A DNA stretch of 64,000 nt from Enoplolaimus lenunculus. Lineage: Eukaryota > Nematoda > Enoplea > Enoplida > Thoracostomopsidae. Shown one piece after another: positions 45,608 to 57,917 of the stretch. The translations under genes and the position numbers were made by a program. The DNA is taken from positions 38,546-102,545 of the forward strand of contig JASANG010002044.1 in the NCBI GenBank assembly GCA_030248215.1, read 5' to 3'. The notes beneath the pieces were generated by a model. That model searched no databases. It worked only from the letters and a program-made list of their open reading frames with translations, and was not told the DNA's origin. Position 1 is the first letter of the stretch. Each line of letters starts with the position of its first letter.

Positions 45608-48600
45608 ATGAATAATGTCAGAGTTGTTGAAAGTGGCAGTCCATACTCATTGGATTATAGAATTTTTTATGGTTAGTGAGTTATCTTGTTATCTTTTTTT
45701 TAATACCTAGGGAATTTCTATGTTTGGGTTTCGCTATATTGTCAGCCGTGGGTCAGTTGCTTCGATTACCATGTTCTTCATAAAAAATCCCTGTTTATCG
45801 GAAGTGAATGTTCTGTGCGGCATTCGCGTCGACTCCGCATAATGGCGGATTTACGTATATACCACCTTAGCCAGATATTGTGAAATATCGGATTTGCCTA
45901 TCAGAACCAGAATTACGGTTGTACCTAAATCATAACCACTTGCTTTCTTTATCCTCGTCTGTAAGCATGCAATATGCGTTTTATTTCAGAAAGTGAAACA
46001 GGTGTGCCGATCTCACCATGGCATGATATTCCAATTTATGCTGATGAATCGCAGAGGATTTACAATATGGTGTGCGAGATTCCAAGGTGGACAAACGCTA
46101 AGATGGAGGTAAGTTTAGTAGCATATGAGAGCCGGTTCGATCTAATTTGTGCAGAAGTTTTTTGGTTAATTACTAATATATAAAAAATTCTCCGTTGAAA
46201 TTGTGGTTGTTATGTGTACGTAACGTCCATGTTTTTGACGACCTTGATCTTAAATAGATGTGTGTCTACGCACAGGGTTTGACCGGATAGTAATTTACCA
46301 CTTTTACTTCGTGACTTGCCCGTTCAATTGCAGCAACATGTTACGTAAATACGGTCTCCTGATGCTGATTTTTTGCCTGATAGTAAACCGGAGCCGGAAA
46401 TCCGGTCGGAATCTCTCTACGCACCATGTGTATAATTTCAGATTGCTACAGCGGAAAGATTAAATCCAATCAAACAGGATATCAAAAAAGGCGCGTTACG
46501 TTTTGTAAACAACGTTTTTCCGCATAAGGGATACATTTGGAATTATGGAGCTATCCCTCAGGTCGGTTTTTGATTATACATGTTACTTCAAATACAAATG
46601 TAACCACCTATCTTTAACGTCGGTATATATGTGATAATAGGTCAAACCATGGCGGCAATAAAGTTCGGATTCGGCAAAAATTTACGGTTCAAATTCGTTT
46701 GTGAAAAGGCATAATTTAACAATTGTGAAAAAGCCGAATACTGATTTAATAGAAGGCTCAAATCCCCTCAAGTGATTATTTTATTACGACACCAACGGAT
46801 AACAAAAATGCGCAGAAGAATTTTTAACTGGGGGGTCCTGGGGGGCAGGCTTAAAATTTTGCAAACCGACTTTTTGGACCATTTTTTCATTCTAGACCGT
46901 GTTTCCAACTCAACGTAAGATTACTCATCGCTCAACATGACAAAAATTTCTCGCAAACGCTAATAACAATAATTTTAACTAATATTACGTATATACTGAC
47001 AACTTAACCAGAAGTTGAAAGAAGCACAATTATATAAAATATAGATAATCTATAATTGAAACTGTGATTAATATATATTTTGTATATTAGTCACAGCTTC
47101 AATTTATAATAAGGCTCAGGCGGGTTGAACTTGCTGCTGCAAGGTACTTTCGAATGCTGTATGCCCTGAAACGTCTTTATATAATTGTGGTTTTTCAGTT
47201 CATTATTGAATTGTAATAGTTACTACGGGTATTTGTAACGCTATTAAAAATTATGAGTACTCAGCGTAACATAAAATCATATTTTGCCGAATGTCCGCCT
47301 CAAAAGAAGTCCAGGTCTTTACGTTTTAACATTGAAAATTTTTGACCTAGAAAAGTCGGCGAAGGTACGGAATATCGACCCCCCTGGGATTTCATTAAAA
47401 ACCACCCTATCCGACATAGTTTTATCCGCTGAGTTCAAAAATGCCATCCACATCTCTGCACATCGTCCGGTTCTTTAGTTATGGCAACCGGAATTTCCGC
47501 CTATTTAATACACACAATACACAATACTGAACACACTTAATTGTACATATGTATATGTACAGCACATAGCTGTAGTATATCTACAGAAAATCAATTGTTT
47601 TTTGTGGTTAGCTATTGGCTTGATCGGTTAAACGTTTGGTTTTCCGAACCTTTAGCACCTGTTGGGTCAAGGGATCGATTCCATCCTGAGAATAAGTTTT
47701 TCTCAATTTTTTCTTTATTTTAAGATTTATAGCCTGATATTGCAATAAAAAGATAAAATATCAATTTCAAACGATTCCAATTAAAAAAATGAAGTATATG
47801 TTTCATGATTTCTTTGACGTTTCCAATGAAAAGAACAATAGCTTTTCAATTGTTTTCAATGGTGATCAGGACCATGATAGATTTGGCACTATTTCTGTTC
47901 ACTTAACTAATAATTGTTTTTTCACGCGCTATCCCGAGGTTTTCCGAATCGAAACCATGGACGATTTGTATTTGATTTTACTTGACACAAGGTCTGTTAT
48001 CGCGATGCTTGCCGAAATTGACGTGCTAAAGCAACGCACTTGCTGTCGGGTTCGCTCAAGAATCCGAGAATCTGAAGTAAATTTGGTTTTTTGCGCAATT
48101 TGGGTTTAGAGTTACAATTTTGGCGGTATATAATGTTGTCTACTGTTAGAAGTTCGTACGGAATCTCGCTCGCTCCGCTCGCAATGTTATTTAATTACTG
48201 TTCTCTGGCGATTCACGGTTGCTATCAGAGGTGACATTCGTTACATGAGTAGCCCAAGCGATAAAATACGAAATGCGAAACTTCCCCACGAGGGTTGATG
48301 CCTGAAACCTCTATATTTTAGGAATTTAAGGATGGTTACGTCTGGCGTTGTCCACAGTGTCGCTCGCGAGCTTCTGTACATTCAGCATCTGTGTTTGAAA
48401 ATTCGAACCTTAGCTTAGACAATTTGCTACTCATTTTATTCTACTGGTCGCATAAAACTCCTGTGTGCAATGCGTCTAGTTTGTCCGGAATTCGAAAAGC
48501 TACGCTCATTCAGTAGTACAACAGATTCAGGAAACTTTGCAGTACGGAGCTACTGAATTCGTCTGATCTTTTTCGATTTGGCGGTGCGGGTGTTATCGTA

Positions 48601-51508
48601 CAAGTAGACGAGAGTGTTGTGGCTCGTAGAAAATACCAACGTGGAAGACTAGTGCCATGTCAATGTGTCCTAGGCATTTATGACACAACCCAGTGTCGCG
48701 GTTTCATTCATCTTGTGGACCGTAGGGACGCACAGACACTTATTCGTATTATTCAAAACTTCGTGTTACCAGGCACAACTATTTGGACAGATGAGTGGGC
48801 CGCATACAGAGGACTTGGTAATCTTCTCGGTGTCAACCCGCCGTATATTCACCAAACAGCTAACCACTCACGCAATTTTGTCCATCCCACAACAGGAACG
48901 TGCACAAATGCAGTTGAAAGCTACTGGAGCCGCATGAAAAGATTAACGCGATACACCGGTTGCAGAGAAATGATACCTAATCTTTGTGATGAATTTATGT
49001 GGAGATAACGATTTGGACAAAGGGGAATTGGACCCTGGCGTAATATGTTATTGTGCTTAGCGTGCTATGCGTAATGATATCTTGGCGTTTGAAATTGATA
49101 TTTTATCTTTTTATTGCAATATAAGGCGACAAATCTTAAAATAAAGAAAAAATTGAGAAAAACTTATTCTCAGGATGGAATCGATCCCTTGACCCAACAG
49201 GTGCTAAAGGTTCGGAAAACCAAACGTTTAACCGATCATGCCAATAGGTAACCACAAAAAACAATTGATTTTCCGTAGATATACTACAGCTATGTGCTGT
49301 GCATATACATATGTACAGTTAAGTGCGTTCAGTATTGTGTATTGTGTGTATTAAATAGGCGTAAATTACGGTTGCCATAACTAAAGAACCGGACGTCGTG
49401 CAGAGATGCGGATGGCATTTTTGAACTCAGCGGATAAAACTATGTCGGATAGGGTGGTGTTTAAGGAAATCCTAGGGGGTCGATATTCCGTACCTTTGCC
49501 GAAAATTCTTGGGGGGGGCAGCAAAAAATTTGCTGGGGGACGGCCGAAAATTCGCCGGGGGGCCTTTCCTGGGGGCGGCAAAATTTTCGCCGGGGAAAAA
49601 ATGAAAATTTCGGAAAGTGCTGGGCCCCCCCGCTGTGGAGAAGCCAGTATCTATTCGGTCACTTGTAATGTGAAATCCACTCTATTCTGGGTTAAAAAGC
49701 TATCAAATAAACATATATACTTTCAAGGCAACTATATCTTACTGCTTTCAAATAGAAATACGCTTTAATTGAAGATATTACACTATTAATCTGGCTTCTC
49801 CACAGCGGGGAGGGCCAGCACTTTTCGAAATGTTCATTTTCCCCCCGGCGAAAATTTTGCCGCCCCCAGGAAAGGCACCCCGGCGAATTTTTGGCCGCCC
49901 CCCAACAAAATGCCCCCCAGCAAATTTTTTTGCTGGGGGCCTTCAGGACTTTTCTAGGTCAAAAGTTTTCAATGTTAAAACGTAAAGATCTGAACTTCTT
50001 TAGAGGCGGACATTCGCAAAATATGAGTTTATATTACGCTGAGTACTCATAATTTTTAATAGCGTTACAAATACCCGTAGTAACTAATACAATTCAGTAA
50101 TGAACTGAAAAAGCACAATTATATAAAGACCGTTTCAGGGCATACAGCATTCGAAAGTACCTTGCAGCAGCAAGTTCAACCCGCCTGAGCCTTATTATAA
50201 ATTGAAGCTGTGACTAATATACAAAATATATATTAATCACAGTTTCAATTATAGATTATCTATATTTTATATAATTGTGCTTCTTTCAACTTCTGGTTAA
50301 GTTGTCAGTATATACGTAATATTAGTTAAAATTATTGTTATTAGCGTTTGCGAGAAATTTTTGTCATGTTGAGCGATGAGTAATCTTACGTTGAGTTGGA
50401 AACACGGTCTAGAATGAAAAAATGGTCCAAAATGTCGGTTTGGAAAATTCTAAGCCTGCCCCCCAGGATCCCCCAGATCATCTGGGGGGGCACTAAAACT
50501 GCCCCCCAGGAAACTCCTGGGGGGCCCCCAGGAAACACCCCCGGCGGAAATGCTCAAGCTGTGGGGAAGCCAGTTAATATCGCTTCGCTTGAACATTGAT
50601 TGCAATGTTAGTGTGTTTATTGTAGACATGGGAAAATCCGAAGCATGTTGACCCCGATACTGGTGCGGTTGGCGACAACGATCCTATTGATATTTGTGAA
50701 GTTGGCCATAGGGTAAATTATGCGTATATGATTAGCACTCATCACATGCATGTACGTTGTTCTATGAATGACAAAGGGTTCGGTGCTTTAAGCGGAAAAC
50801 GGAACATTATATATTTGTTTGCGCCACTCTACGTATCCGCTTTGGTCCTGTATCCAAACCTTCTGTCCTGGTACGACCGGATATTTGTTTTTCGGAACCG
50901 GATAGCGAATGTTTTACCGGAACCGGATTATAGCATCTAAATTTTTCAATCGCACAATAGTATGTGTTTCACTGAATTAGAATTAATTATGAATTTGAAT
51001 TTTTCATTTTTACTGCATTGTATGAATACTTGCCCGGATCCATATCCCTTGGTATGTGTATAACAGCGACCCTCACTTCCCAGAGGACTTTTCTACGTTT
51101 TATATATACTTACGTATACACTTGTGCTAGGTTTTACTAACAACGCGCGCAAATGTATGAATAATATGAGTAAGACAATGTTACGTATCAGGAACAAGGC
51201 AGTGTTTCATTTGCTACTGATTTTGACAAATTTCCTACAAAATGTCAGAATTTAACCAGATGCATAATGAACTCCTGGCTGGTTGGTTAATTTTCTAATT
51301 CCGGTTTCCATACGGCGCATTGTTTCTATTTTAGATTTGCGAACGCGGAGAAATTATTCAAGTGAAAGTACTTGGAACGCTTGCCCTCATTGATGAAGGT
51401 TGGTTACTTTTGTGCTTCGACGAAGGTTGTTTCACAAATAATAGAGCAAAAAATACGATTAAAATGAAATTTTTGGTGAAATGCAGTTTTACTTTCCGGT
51501 CCCGGTAA

Positions 51509-51596
<88 letters not shown>

Positions 51597-54500
51597 ATTT
51601 ACGGTGTCTGTTGGCAGGCAACAATTTTCAAAAAGGTCGTATGATCAAATTGGCAGTGATTTTTGGTTCTATAAAGCTGAACTATAATAAATTATTGATA
51701 ACTTAACTCATCGAAAGCAATTTAATAGATAAATAATGCAGAATTTGTATTTGACATATCCATACAACATATCACAACAAGTATGCCTAAAATTAGAATG
51801 TGGAAATTCCGATTCCGATTATACCCTGATATGTAAGCATTAGAAGACTAAGAGTGCAAAGCGGAGCTGGATTATACCGGAATCGGAACAGCAAATTTAT
51901 AACGGAATCGGAACTACAAATTTTGTGACTGCGGATAATTTGTATTAAGAGGTATAATATTGAATTAGGGTGTCTGTTGGCTGGCAACAATTCTCAAAAA
52001 CGTCGCATGAACAAATTGGCAACCATTTTTTGGTTATGTAAAGCTAAACTACAATCGTTTATTGATAAGTTAAGTCGTCGAAACAATTTACTAGATAAAT
52101 GATGCAGAATATTTATGCAACGTATCACAACAAGTAGGTCTAAAATTAAAATGTCAAAACTGATTGAAAGTGGAATGGGGACTCTGGTTGCACCCTGCCT
52201 TAACTGTATTGCATGGTTTCAACGGGCACAAAATTTTGCCATAACAGAAATTAAGCTTTTTTGCCGGAACCTGATTTTCAAATAATTTTCATCATCAAAA
52301 TACCGTTTTACTCTTTAGTAAACCCGTTAACAACGTGCCTTAAGAGAGTTTTAATTGCGACTCGTTAACCCTACCATATCACAAATTTTCAATGTAACCC
52401 TACCCTAACACTTAACAGGACACCGACAGCACCATGGTGTAAAATGGAACTGGATTATACCGGAATCCGAACAACAAATTATACCGGAATCGGAACAACA
52501 AATTATACCGGAATCGGAACAACAAATTATACCGGAATTGTAATCGGAAGTGGAAATAGAAATTTAGTGACTGTACGGATAGTTTGTATTGACAAATATC
52601 ATGTTGATTAAGGGTGATTGTTGGCTTACAACAATTTTCAAAAAGGTTGCATGAACAACTTGGCGATGATTTTTGGTTCTCTTAAAGCTAATCTAAAATC
52701 AATTAATTGATAAGTTAACTTATCGAAAGCAATTTAATAGAAAAACAATACAGAAATTTTATGCAACGTATCACAAGTAAAATTAAAATTAAAATTTCAA
52801 AATTACGATTCCAATTGATTGTGCCATAGAGTCGGAATCGGGATCGGAACTTGTTTTGAATTTGAATTCTAATCGGAATCGAAATTCCGGTTGCACCCTG
52901 CACAACACATATACCAGTCGTAGTAGAACTACAAGTATTGATTGAAGCTCGAACACATGTAAGCAGTTAAGCAAATATGCAAATTAGTTATTAGCTAACT
53001 AATCATTTATTGGTTTTGGAGGTTTGTGAACAATTTATTCAGATTCCTCACACTCAAAAACCCTAAAGTAACTCGAATAATTTGAGAAATAATTTAAAAA
53101 GCCATTATTTAGGCTTATCAATTAAGCAAATATGCAAATTAGCTATTGGCTAACTATTTGATAATTGTTTTTGAATGTTTGTAGACAATTTATTCAGATT
53201 CCTCGCACCCAAAAACCCATTATTGCTGAAATTAGTTTGCTTGTAACCCTAATAATTAGTGAAATATTGCAAAAACACCTAATTTAGGCATATCAATTCT
53301 GCTTATATGCAAATTATACATTAGCTAACTACTCAATTATCGGTTTTAGACGTCTGTCTTGTTTAGCTCGCTCCGCTTATGTGTTTCTGATATTTGATGA
53401 CCTCTGTCGATTATTACCCGCCCAAACTTAGCCGATCACTCAGACAAAAAATCAGTTTTCCATTTTCCGGAAAAAATCGAAAAAATCCATTTTTCAGGTA
53501 ATAATTTTGTTCCGGAAAAACAACCCTGCTTACTAGTACTGTTTTTAGTTATGTATGTATTGAAATGCGATTTTTTTTAGTATTGTAGGCAATCATTGAG
53601 AAAACTGGTATGCTTATTAACGATTTGGTTTGTTGGGGACAAAAGTATGGCACTGGCACAAATTCGAAGTTGGGATTGAAAGCAAAATTTCACTGCTAGC
53701 TATTTTATGGGAACTTTCCAGGGCGCCAAATAGAACTGAACTTAATCGTAATCGATATTGAGATCGGAATCGGAACTTTGTACCAGAATTGGAAGCAGCA
53801 TTCGTTTTGAATCGAAATTCAACATCTTCCTTCATTGTAGTTTTTTCTTTGTTCTAGGCGAAACTGACTGGAAGCTTATTGCAATCAATATTCGAGATCC
53901 CATGGCTGCTCAATTAAACGGTATATATATTAGAGATGTTCCGGGCCAAATTTTACCCGGGGTCTCGGTATCTGGGTCAGCAAAATACACGAAATTTCAA
54001 GTTTTATGTATTTTTTGCGCAAGCATGTACCTGGAAGTACGGTACCGTTTTTATCATATCGCATCATGCGACATTTTGTTGATACTCCCATGTGAAGTTA
54101 GTGTTGATGCATTTGTTATTTGCCATATCGCGTCACTCGACATTTTGCCTATAGTAATGTAATAAACTTGGAGGCCTGGGAGAATTTTTCGGCTCTGTAA
54201 AGCTAAACTACTATCGAGGCTTAAGAATGTAATAGGCAGATACCTTGGGATACTGAGTGTAAATAAGTAAAGGTGTACAACAAAAATGGCAGAACGGATC
54301 GTGTTTCGGTGAGCGAAAACGCCATTGAGAATCTCTAGCTTGTTTATTCACTTAACCCATATGAGTGTACGAGAGTGGTGGCTTGAAAGTTTGAATACTA
54401 GGCCACCGATTACACAATTATACTAGGAGATTGCTAATGGCAGGCACTACTATTTTCTTCAGATAAATCTTCAGCATCCTAAGAACGCCATGGCGCAGTT

Positions 54501-57500
54501 GGAATATAATAGAATTCGGAAACTAAGATCTTTCATTGTGTTAGCTCAGTAGCCAGACTTGGTCGGCAGAACTGTTTACGGTATCGATCAGAAAGTTAGT
54601 AAGATCTTCTGCTTCGCAGATTGTAATGCTAATTCCAGAACAATGATCATCACTTCACATAATTTGCATTGCTTTTGGTTATCGCAGTTTGCTGTGTTGA
54701 CTGCATCGGAATCGGAACAACAAATTTATACCGCAATGTAATCGGAATCGGAACTAGAAATTTTATGACTGTACGGATTATTGTATTGACTTGACAAATA
54801 TAATGTTGATTGAGGGTATGTGTCGGCTGCCAACAATTTTCGAAACGGTCGCATGAACAAATTGGTGATGATTTTTGTTTCTGTAAAGCTAAACTATCAA
54901 TTATTGATAAGTCAACTCAACGAAAGCAATTCAATAGATAAATAATACAGAATTTTTATGAATGTAATCCGCTCCAATGCTAATTGAAAAAGGTTGCTAA
55001 AGCCGCTTCACAAGCAATGGGAACTGAAAAGTTCACGTGTTACAATATTATAAATTTCTAATCAGAATCAGAACTAATTGTGAATCTAATTTTAACCGAA
55101 ATCGTCATTCTGTTTCAACATGTTTCCCCACCCGTAGTTACTGCAAAGGCCCCCACTTCGCACAGCGCGTGACTAAATTCGACAGAATACAAATAAAATA
55201 AAAAACGACCGCCAACCAAAGTGAATGTACTGCCGATGTACATGTTCACATACCAAAACATTGCTGCTGTGTAAACTTCTTTTCTAAACACTACAACAGC
55301 ACTGCAGTAACTTTCTACACATGTCTATGCAAAATGTCCCGCTGCACAACTTAGCCAGAATCCGAACGCAGCACTGTAAGTTTTTTACATTACTATACGC
55401 AAAATGTCATGTGACGCGATATAGAAAATAGTAGACGCATTAACAGTAACTTCACATCATGGGAGTATCAAAAGTCGCGTGACGCGATATGATAAAAAAG
55501 TATCGTGCTCCCAGGCACATGCTCAAGCAAAACGTACATACGTAAAATTTGAAGTTTATATCAGCGTGCAACCGGAATTACAATTTACCGGAAGCAACAT
55601 TTGAAAATATCACCACAACTGGAAAGTGAAAAACATGCCCGAAAACTTATTTTTATTTTCTTTTTTTGCTATATTATTGGTGAAATAACTTTAGTTGAAT
55701 AAGTATTCACCTAATCTGCTGTATTTTAGATTTTCATTATCCACGAAAGCAAAATCCATCTTCGATGGTTTATTTTCGGTGACTGTTAAGTTTAAGAAAT
55801 CTGTTTTATTTTTATCGTCATTTTTAGTAAATGTTTAATTTCCACCTATGATTTACCGAAGCCGGAAGGTCAAAAACGCGGGAAAAGGAATTCCGGTTGG
55901 ACCCACCCTGAATATTATGTGTAACGAAATCTGTAATGCACTCGAGCTGTTGATTTTGGTAAATTTCTTTTTTGTTAAGGCACCTCTGTTCTTATATCAG
56001 TAAGATGTGACCTAAATAAATCTCGGTACATTTTCTGACTTTTGCATTCTGCCAAGTATTTAAGTTGCTACACAGTAAAAGCTATGTGTTGAATGATTTG
56101 AATTGTATTTCGTTTAAGACATCACCGATGTCGACAAGCTTATGCCTGGTTACTTAAAGGTAAAGTGTTTTGAACAATCCTGTATATACGATACTATATT
56201 TCATGTATATACTATATTATATTTCCTTGGCGAAGCTTTGCGCTAAAACTTAATATTAATGTGAATGAAACATTCTGCTTCTGTGTCTGTAAATTCTGTA
56301 TGCCAATCGACTCGACATTTAACTTACTGGACTGACTATTTAAGAAGTTGTATTGTATAATTATTCAAGTCCATGCATAAATGGCAGATGCATACATAGT
56401 TGACTAATGTCCAGTGTTAAGCCGTGACTAAGCGTATAAATCTTATATTTTTAGTATATGCCTGAACCCATCTATTTCCGTTGGATAGCTTATGTTTTAT
56501 TTCAGGCTACTCACGAGTGGTTCAGATTTTACAAAGTTCCTACCGGAAAACCCGAAAATCAATTTGCGTTCAATGGACAATATAAGAACAAGGTTGAGGT
56601 TTCTTCAATTTAACACTGTAGTAAATTGTTGTTTGTGGTATGCTGAAATTGTTACTTGCTGTATTAATTCTTCTTTCGTTCTAAGTCATGGATATGTATA
56701 ATATATCACTTTAACGTTGTGGCTAAAATGAGCAAAATTTATAGATCACGCACGAGTAACAATGTAACTGGATAAGTATGATAGTTTTACAGGAGTACGC
56801 GGAAAGAGTAATAGACCAAACGCATGATTTTTGGACGGAAAACATTGGAGCAGTAGATTCGGGAGATCTAGATTGGTATGTTTTATCTTTATTTTAGGGA
56901 TGTGGGTAATAACGGCACTTTTCGCGAGTATTTCTGTTGCACCGTCAATGATTGGTGTAGTTTGATATGCTTGCTTTAACTACCGTCCCAAGCAAAAATA
57001 CAGGTATTGAAGCTTTCAATATGATTATTTTGTCCAATTTTACAGGAGTAACGTATCGATTGAAGGCTCACCGCACAAAATTACACTCGAAGCTGCTCAA
57101 TTAGCCACTCAAGTGAAATTGCCGCATGGCCCTGATCATCCGGTTGATTCACAAGGTTTGCTTTTTTGTAATCCGTTTGCATAGGACAGAAACGGATACT
57201 AAATTTACGAGTTACGGGAAGCTGAAATTGACTTATTTACCGGAATCGGATGTTAACACTAAACTAAATTAATATTTAATTACATGTTCTGTACTGTTCA
57301 AAATGCTCGAATAATTGTTTTTCGTGGAATACTTTGGAGAGCGCAGCGCTCCAATTATATCGCTTGACTGAGTACGCAGTACTGCACCACAGCGAACCAA
57401 ACGGAACTAGTTTCTTTCGGAAGTGGAATTGGAACAGCAAATTTATATTGAATTCATATCGGAATCGGAACTATAAATTTTCCGCTTGTAGAGTTGATCC

Positions 57501-57917
57501 AGGGCCATAATTCGTAACAGAACTGGCGCCGGTACAAACAGTTAAATGGATATTCGTGCACAAATGTATTGTGAAACGTTTTTGTCGAAAAATGAAACGT
57601 TCATTTGAAACAATGTTTGCTATATTCGGTATTGGCTGGGTTTCCGAAATCTTATTTTAGTTATTTTACTTCGCCAGTCTACGTTCAAAACTCCAGTCCG
57701 ATTCCTATTGAGGTTCTTATCGAAATCGGAATTTGTTTTGAATCGAAACTACATATAATTAGAATCGAAACTCCGTGTACATTCAGGCGCAGTGCTTAGA
57801 TGATGTTGTTTATGCTTGCTATGCTATGTTAGAATCTGCGATTGGTGATACGCTGTATGTCTCGCATAAAATATTTTGTTCATTTTAGTGGATAAATGGC
57901 ATTTTGTGGTTACATAG
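45608..57917 (+). CDS. PPA1: Soluble inorganic pyrophosphatase (complete, 11 exons)
   Basis: This cytosolic family I enzyme hydrolyses pyrophosphate to two phosphates with Mg2+. Exons: 45608-45671, 45990-46108, 46442-46561, 50626-50712, 51335-51398, 53858-53920, 56119-56159, 56506-56592, 56793-56875, 57046-57155, 57889-57917. They total 867 nt, or 288 residues; the human protein is 289. Family blocks are clear: [37 protein letters not shown], the signature GDNDPIDIC with its three catalytic Asp residues, [21 protein letters not shown], and the C-terminal VDKWHFVVT. Exon 10 would otherwise read into a TAG. The donor after 57155 plus the acceptor at 57888 restores the conserved VDKW end. Start context aaccATG. 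AATAAA at 58701 may be the polyadenylation signal. Intron 3 (4.06 kb) holds the Merlin nest; intron 5 (2.46 kb) holds a TA run and several MITEs. Confidence 0.96.
47358..49500 (+). mobile_element. Merlin-type (IS1016/ISXO2-like) DNA transposon with ~415-bp terminal inverted repeats
   Basis: The 2,143-bp element starts GGCGAAGGTACGGAATATCG and ends with the inverse of GGCAAAGGTACGGAATATCG. The inverted repeats run about 415 bp (47358-47773 and 49087-49500), mismatching at scattered positions. It is flanked by GAAAAGTC (47350-47357) and GAAAATTC (49501-49508), an 8-bp target duplication with one later change, as expected for Merlin (8-9 bp). The pre-insertion sequence can be read in the sister MITE at 58943-59754, where ...GAAAAGTCC... 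is continuous in the opposite orientation. Between the repeats lies a two-exon transposase. The element sits in intron 3 of the pyrophosphatase gene, on the same strand. Confidence 0.88.
47789..49008 (+). pseudogene. Merlin/ISXO2-like DDE transposase, one in-frame stop
   Basis: Exon 1 is 47789-48076 (96 codons); a 245-bp intron has gtaaat and atattttag borders; exon 2 is 48322-49008. Phase is 0 across the junction. The product would be about 324 residues. Exon 2 opens with a zinc-ribbon half (WRCPQC). The catalytic core follows: VQVDES (first Asp), [12 protein letters not shown] (second Asp), then [20 protein letters not shown] with WSRMKR (third acidic residue), typical of IS1016/ISXO2 and eukaryotic Merlin transposases. 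The only break is TAG at 48514-48516 just before YNRFRK, where relatives usually have Trp, so a single TGG to TAG change explains it. If the stop is real this copy is dead, although recently so. Confidence 0.85.
49791..50573. mobile_element. Complete MITE, CTGGCTTCTCCACAGC termini, 5-bp TTAAT duplication
   Basis: The 783-bp non-autonomous element begins CTGGCTTCTCCACAGC and ends with its inverse (one change). It is flanked by TTAAT at 49786-49790 and 50574-50578. Subterminal regions have alternating G-run/C-run and CAGCAAAA/AAATTTGC motifs; the interior is AT-rich. It lies 143 bp from the disrupted copy and in inverse orientation to it, so the two together make a large foldback in pyrophosphatase intron 3. 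Confidence 0.82.
51418..51840. repeat. Chimera of two MITE halves joined by an 80-bp (TA)n run
   Basis: 51418-51512 matches the CCGGT MITE at 1313-1410 almost base for base. A pure AT/TA dinucleotide run follows (about 51,513-51,594), and then a half-copy of the GGAATCGGAA-type element (TGATTTACGGTGTCTGTTGG). It lies in pyrophosphatase intron 5, 20 bp after exon 5. Confidence 0.8.
51838..52197. mobile_element. GGAATCGGAA-type (hAT-like) MITE, pyrophosphatase intron 5
   Basis: The right end is GGTTGCACCCTG. The interior has TATACCGGAATCGGAACAGC, TGTCTGTTGGCTGGCAACAA and TTATGCAACGTATCACAACA, shared with copies at 52435-52905, 54700-54990, 60658-60955 and a fragment at 16455-16690 in a Piezo intron. 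Confidence 0.65.
52435..52905. mobile_element. GGAATCGGAA-type MITE with four 24-bp repeats
   Basis: The left part contains about four tandem copies of TATACCGGAATCGGAACAAC+AAAT (52455-52540). The right end is GGTTGCACCCTG. It is the most expanded copy of this family in the window. Confidence 0.65.
55563..55911. mobile_element. hAT-like CCGGT MITE, third copy (pyrophosphatase intron)
   Basis: Starts GCGTGCAACCGGAATTAC and ends near GGAATTCCGGTTGGACCC. Its interior matches the inverse of the 9.9-kb copy. Confidence 0.65.

Larger units (their letters stand above)
46828..49647 (-). mobile_element. MITE of the CTGGCTTCTCCACAGC family, split by the Merlin insertion and truncated at one end
   Basis: In inverse orientation this copy matches the two complete elements at 49791-50573 and 58943-59754. 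Its intact terminus is at 49647 (GCTGTGGAGAAGCCAG). The Merlin element (47358-49500) interrupts it. The left side stops at about 46828 inside the G-rich subterminal region, so about 110 bp including the terminus are missing. Confidence 0.75.

Noticed and set aside
47620..47705. tRNA-like sequence (GGATCGATTCC with a GGTTTTCCGAACC stem-loop)
   Set aside because: It lies in both Merlin inverted repeats, lacks a matching acceptor stem and a proper T-arm; coincidental or very decayed.
49381..49768. Open frames of 66 and 120 codons around Gly/Pro-rich sequence
   Set aside because: They cover the Merlin inverted repeat and the G-run ends of the MITE; the same frames recur at other copies of the repeat.
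53617..54162. Open frames of 72 and 134 codons around pyrophosphatase exon 6
   Set aside because: Only 53858-53920 matches the enzyme; the rest is intronic MITE-like sequence.
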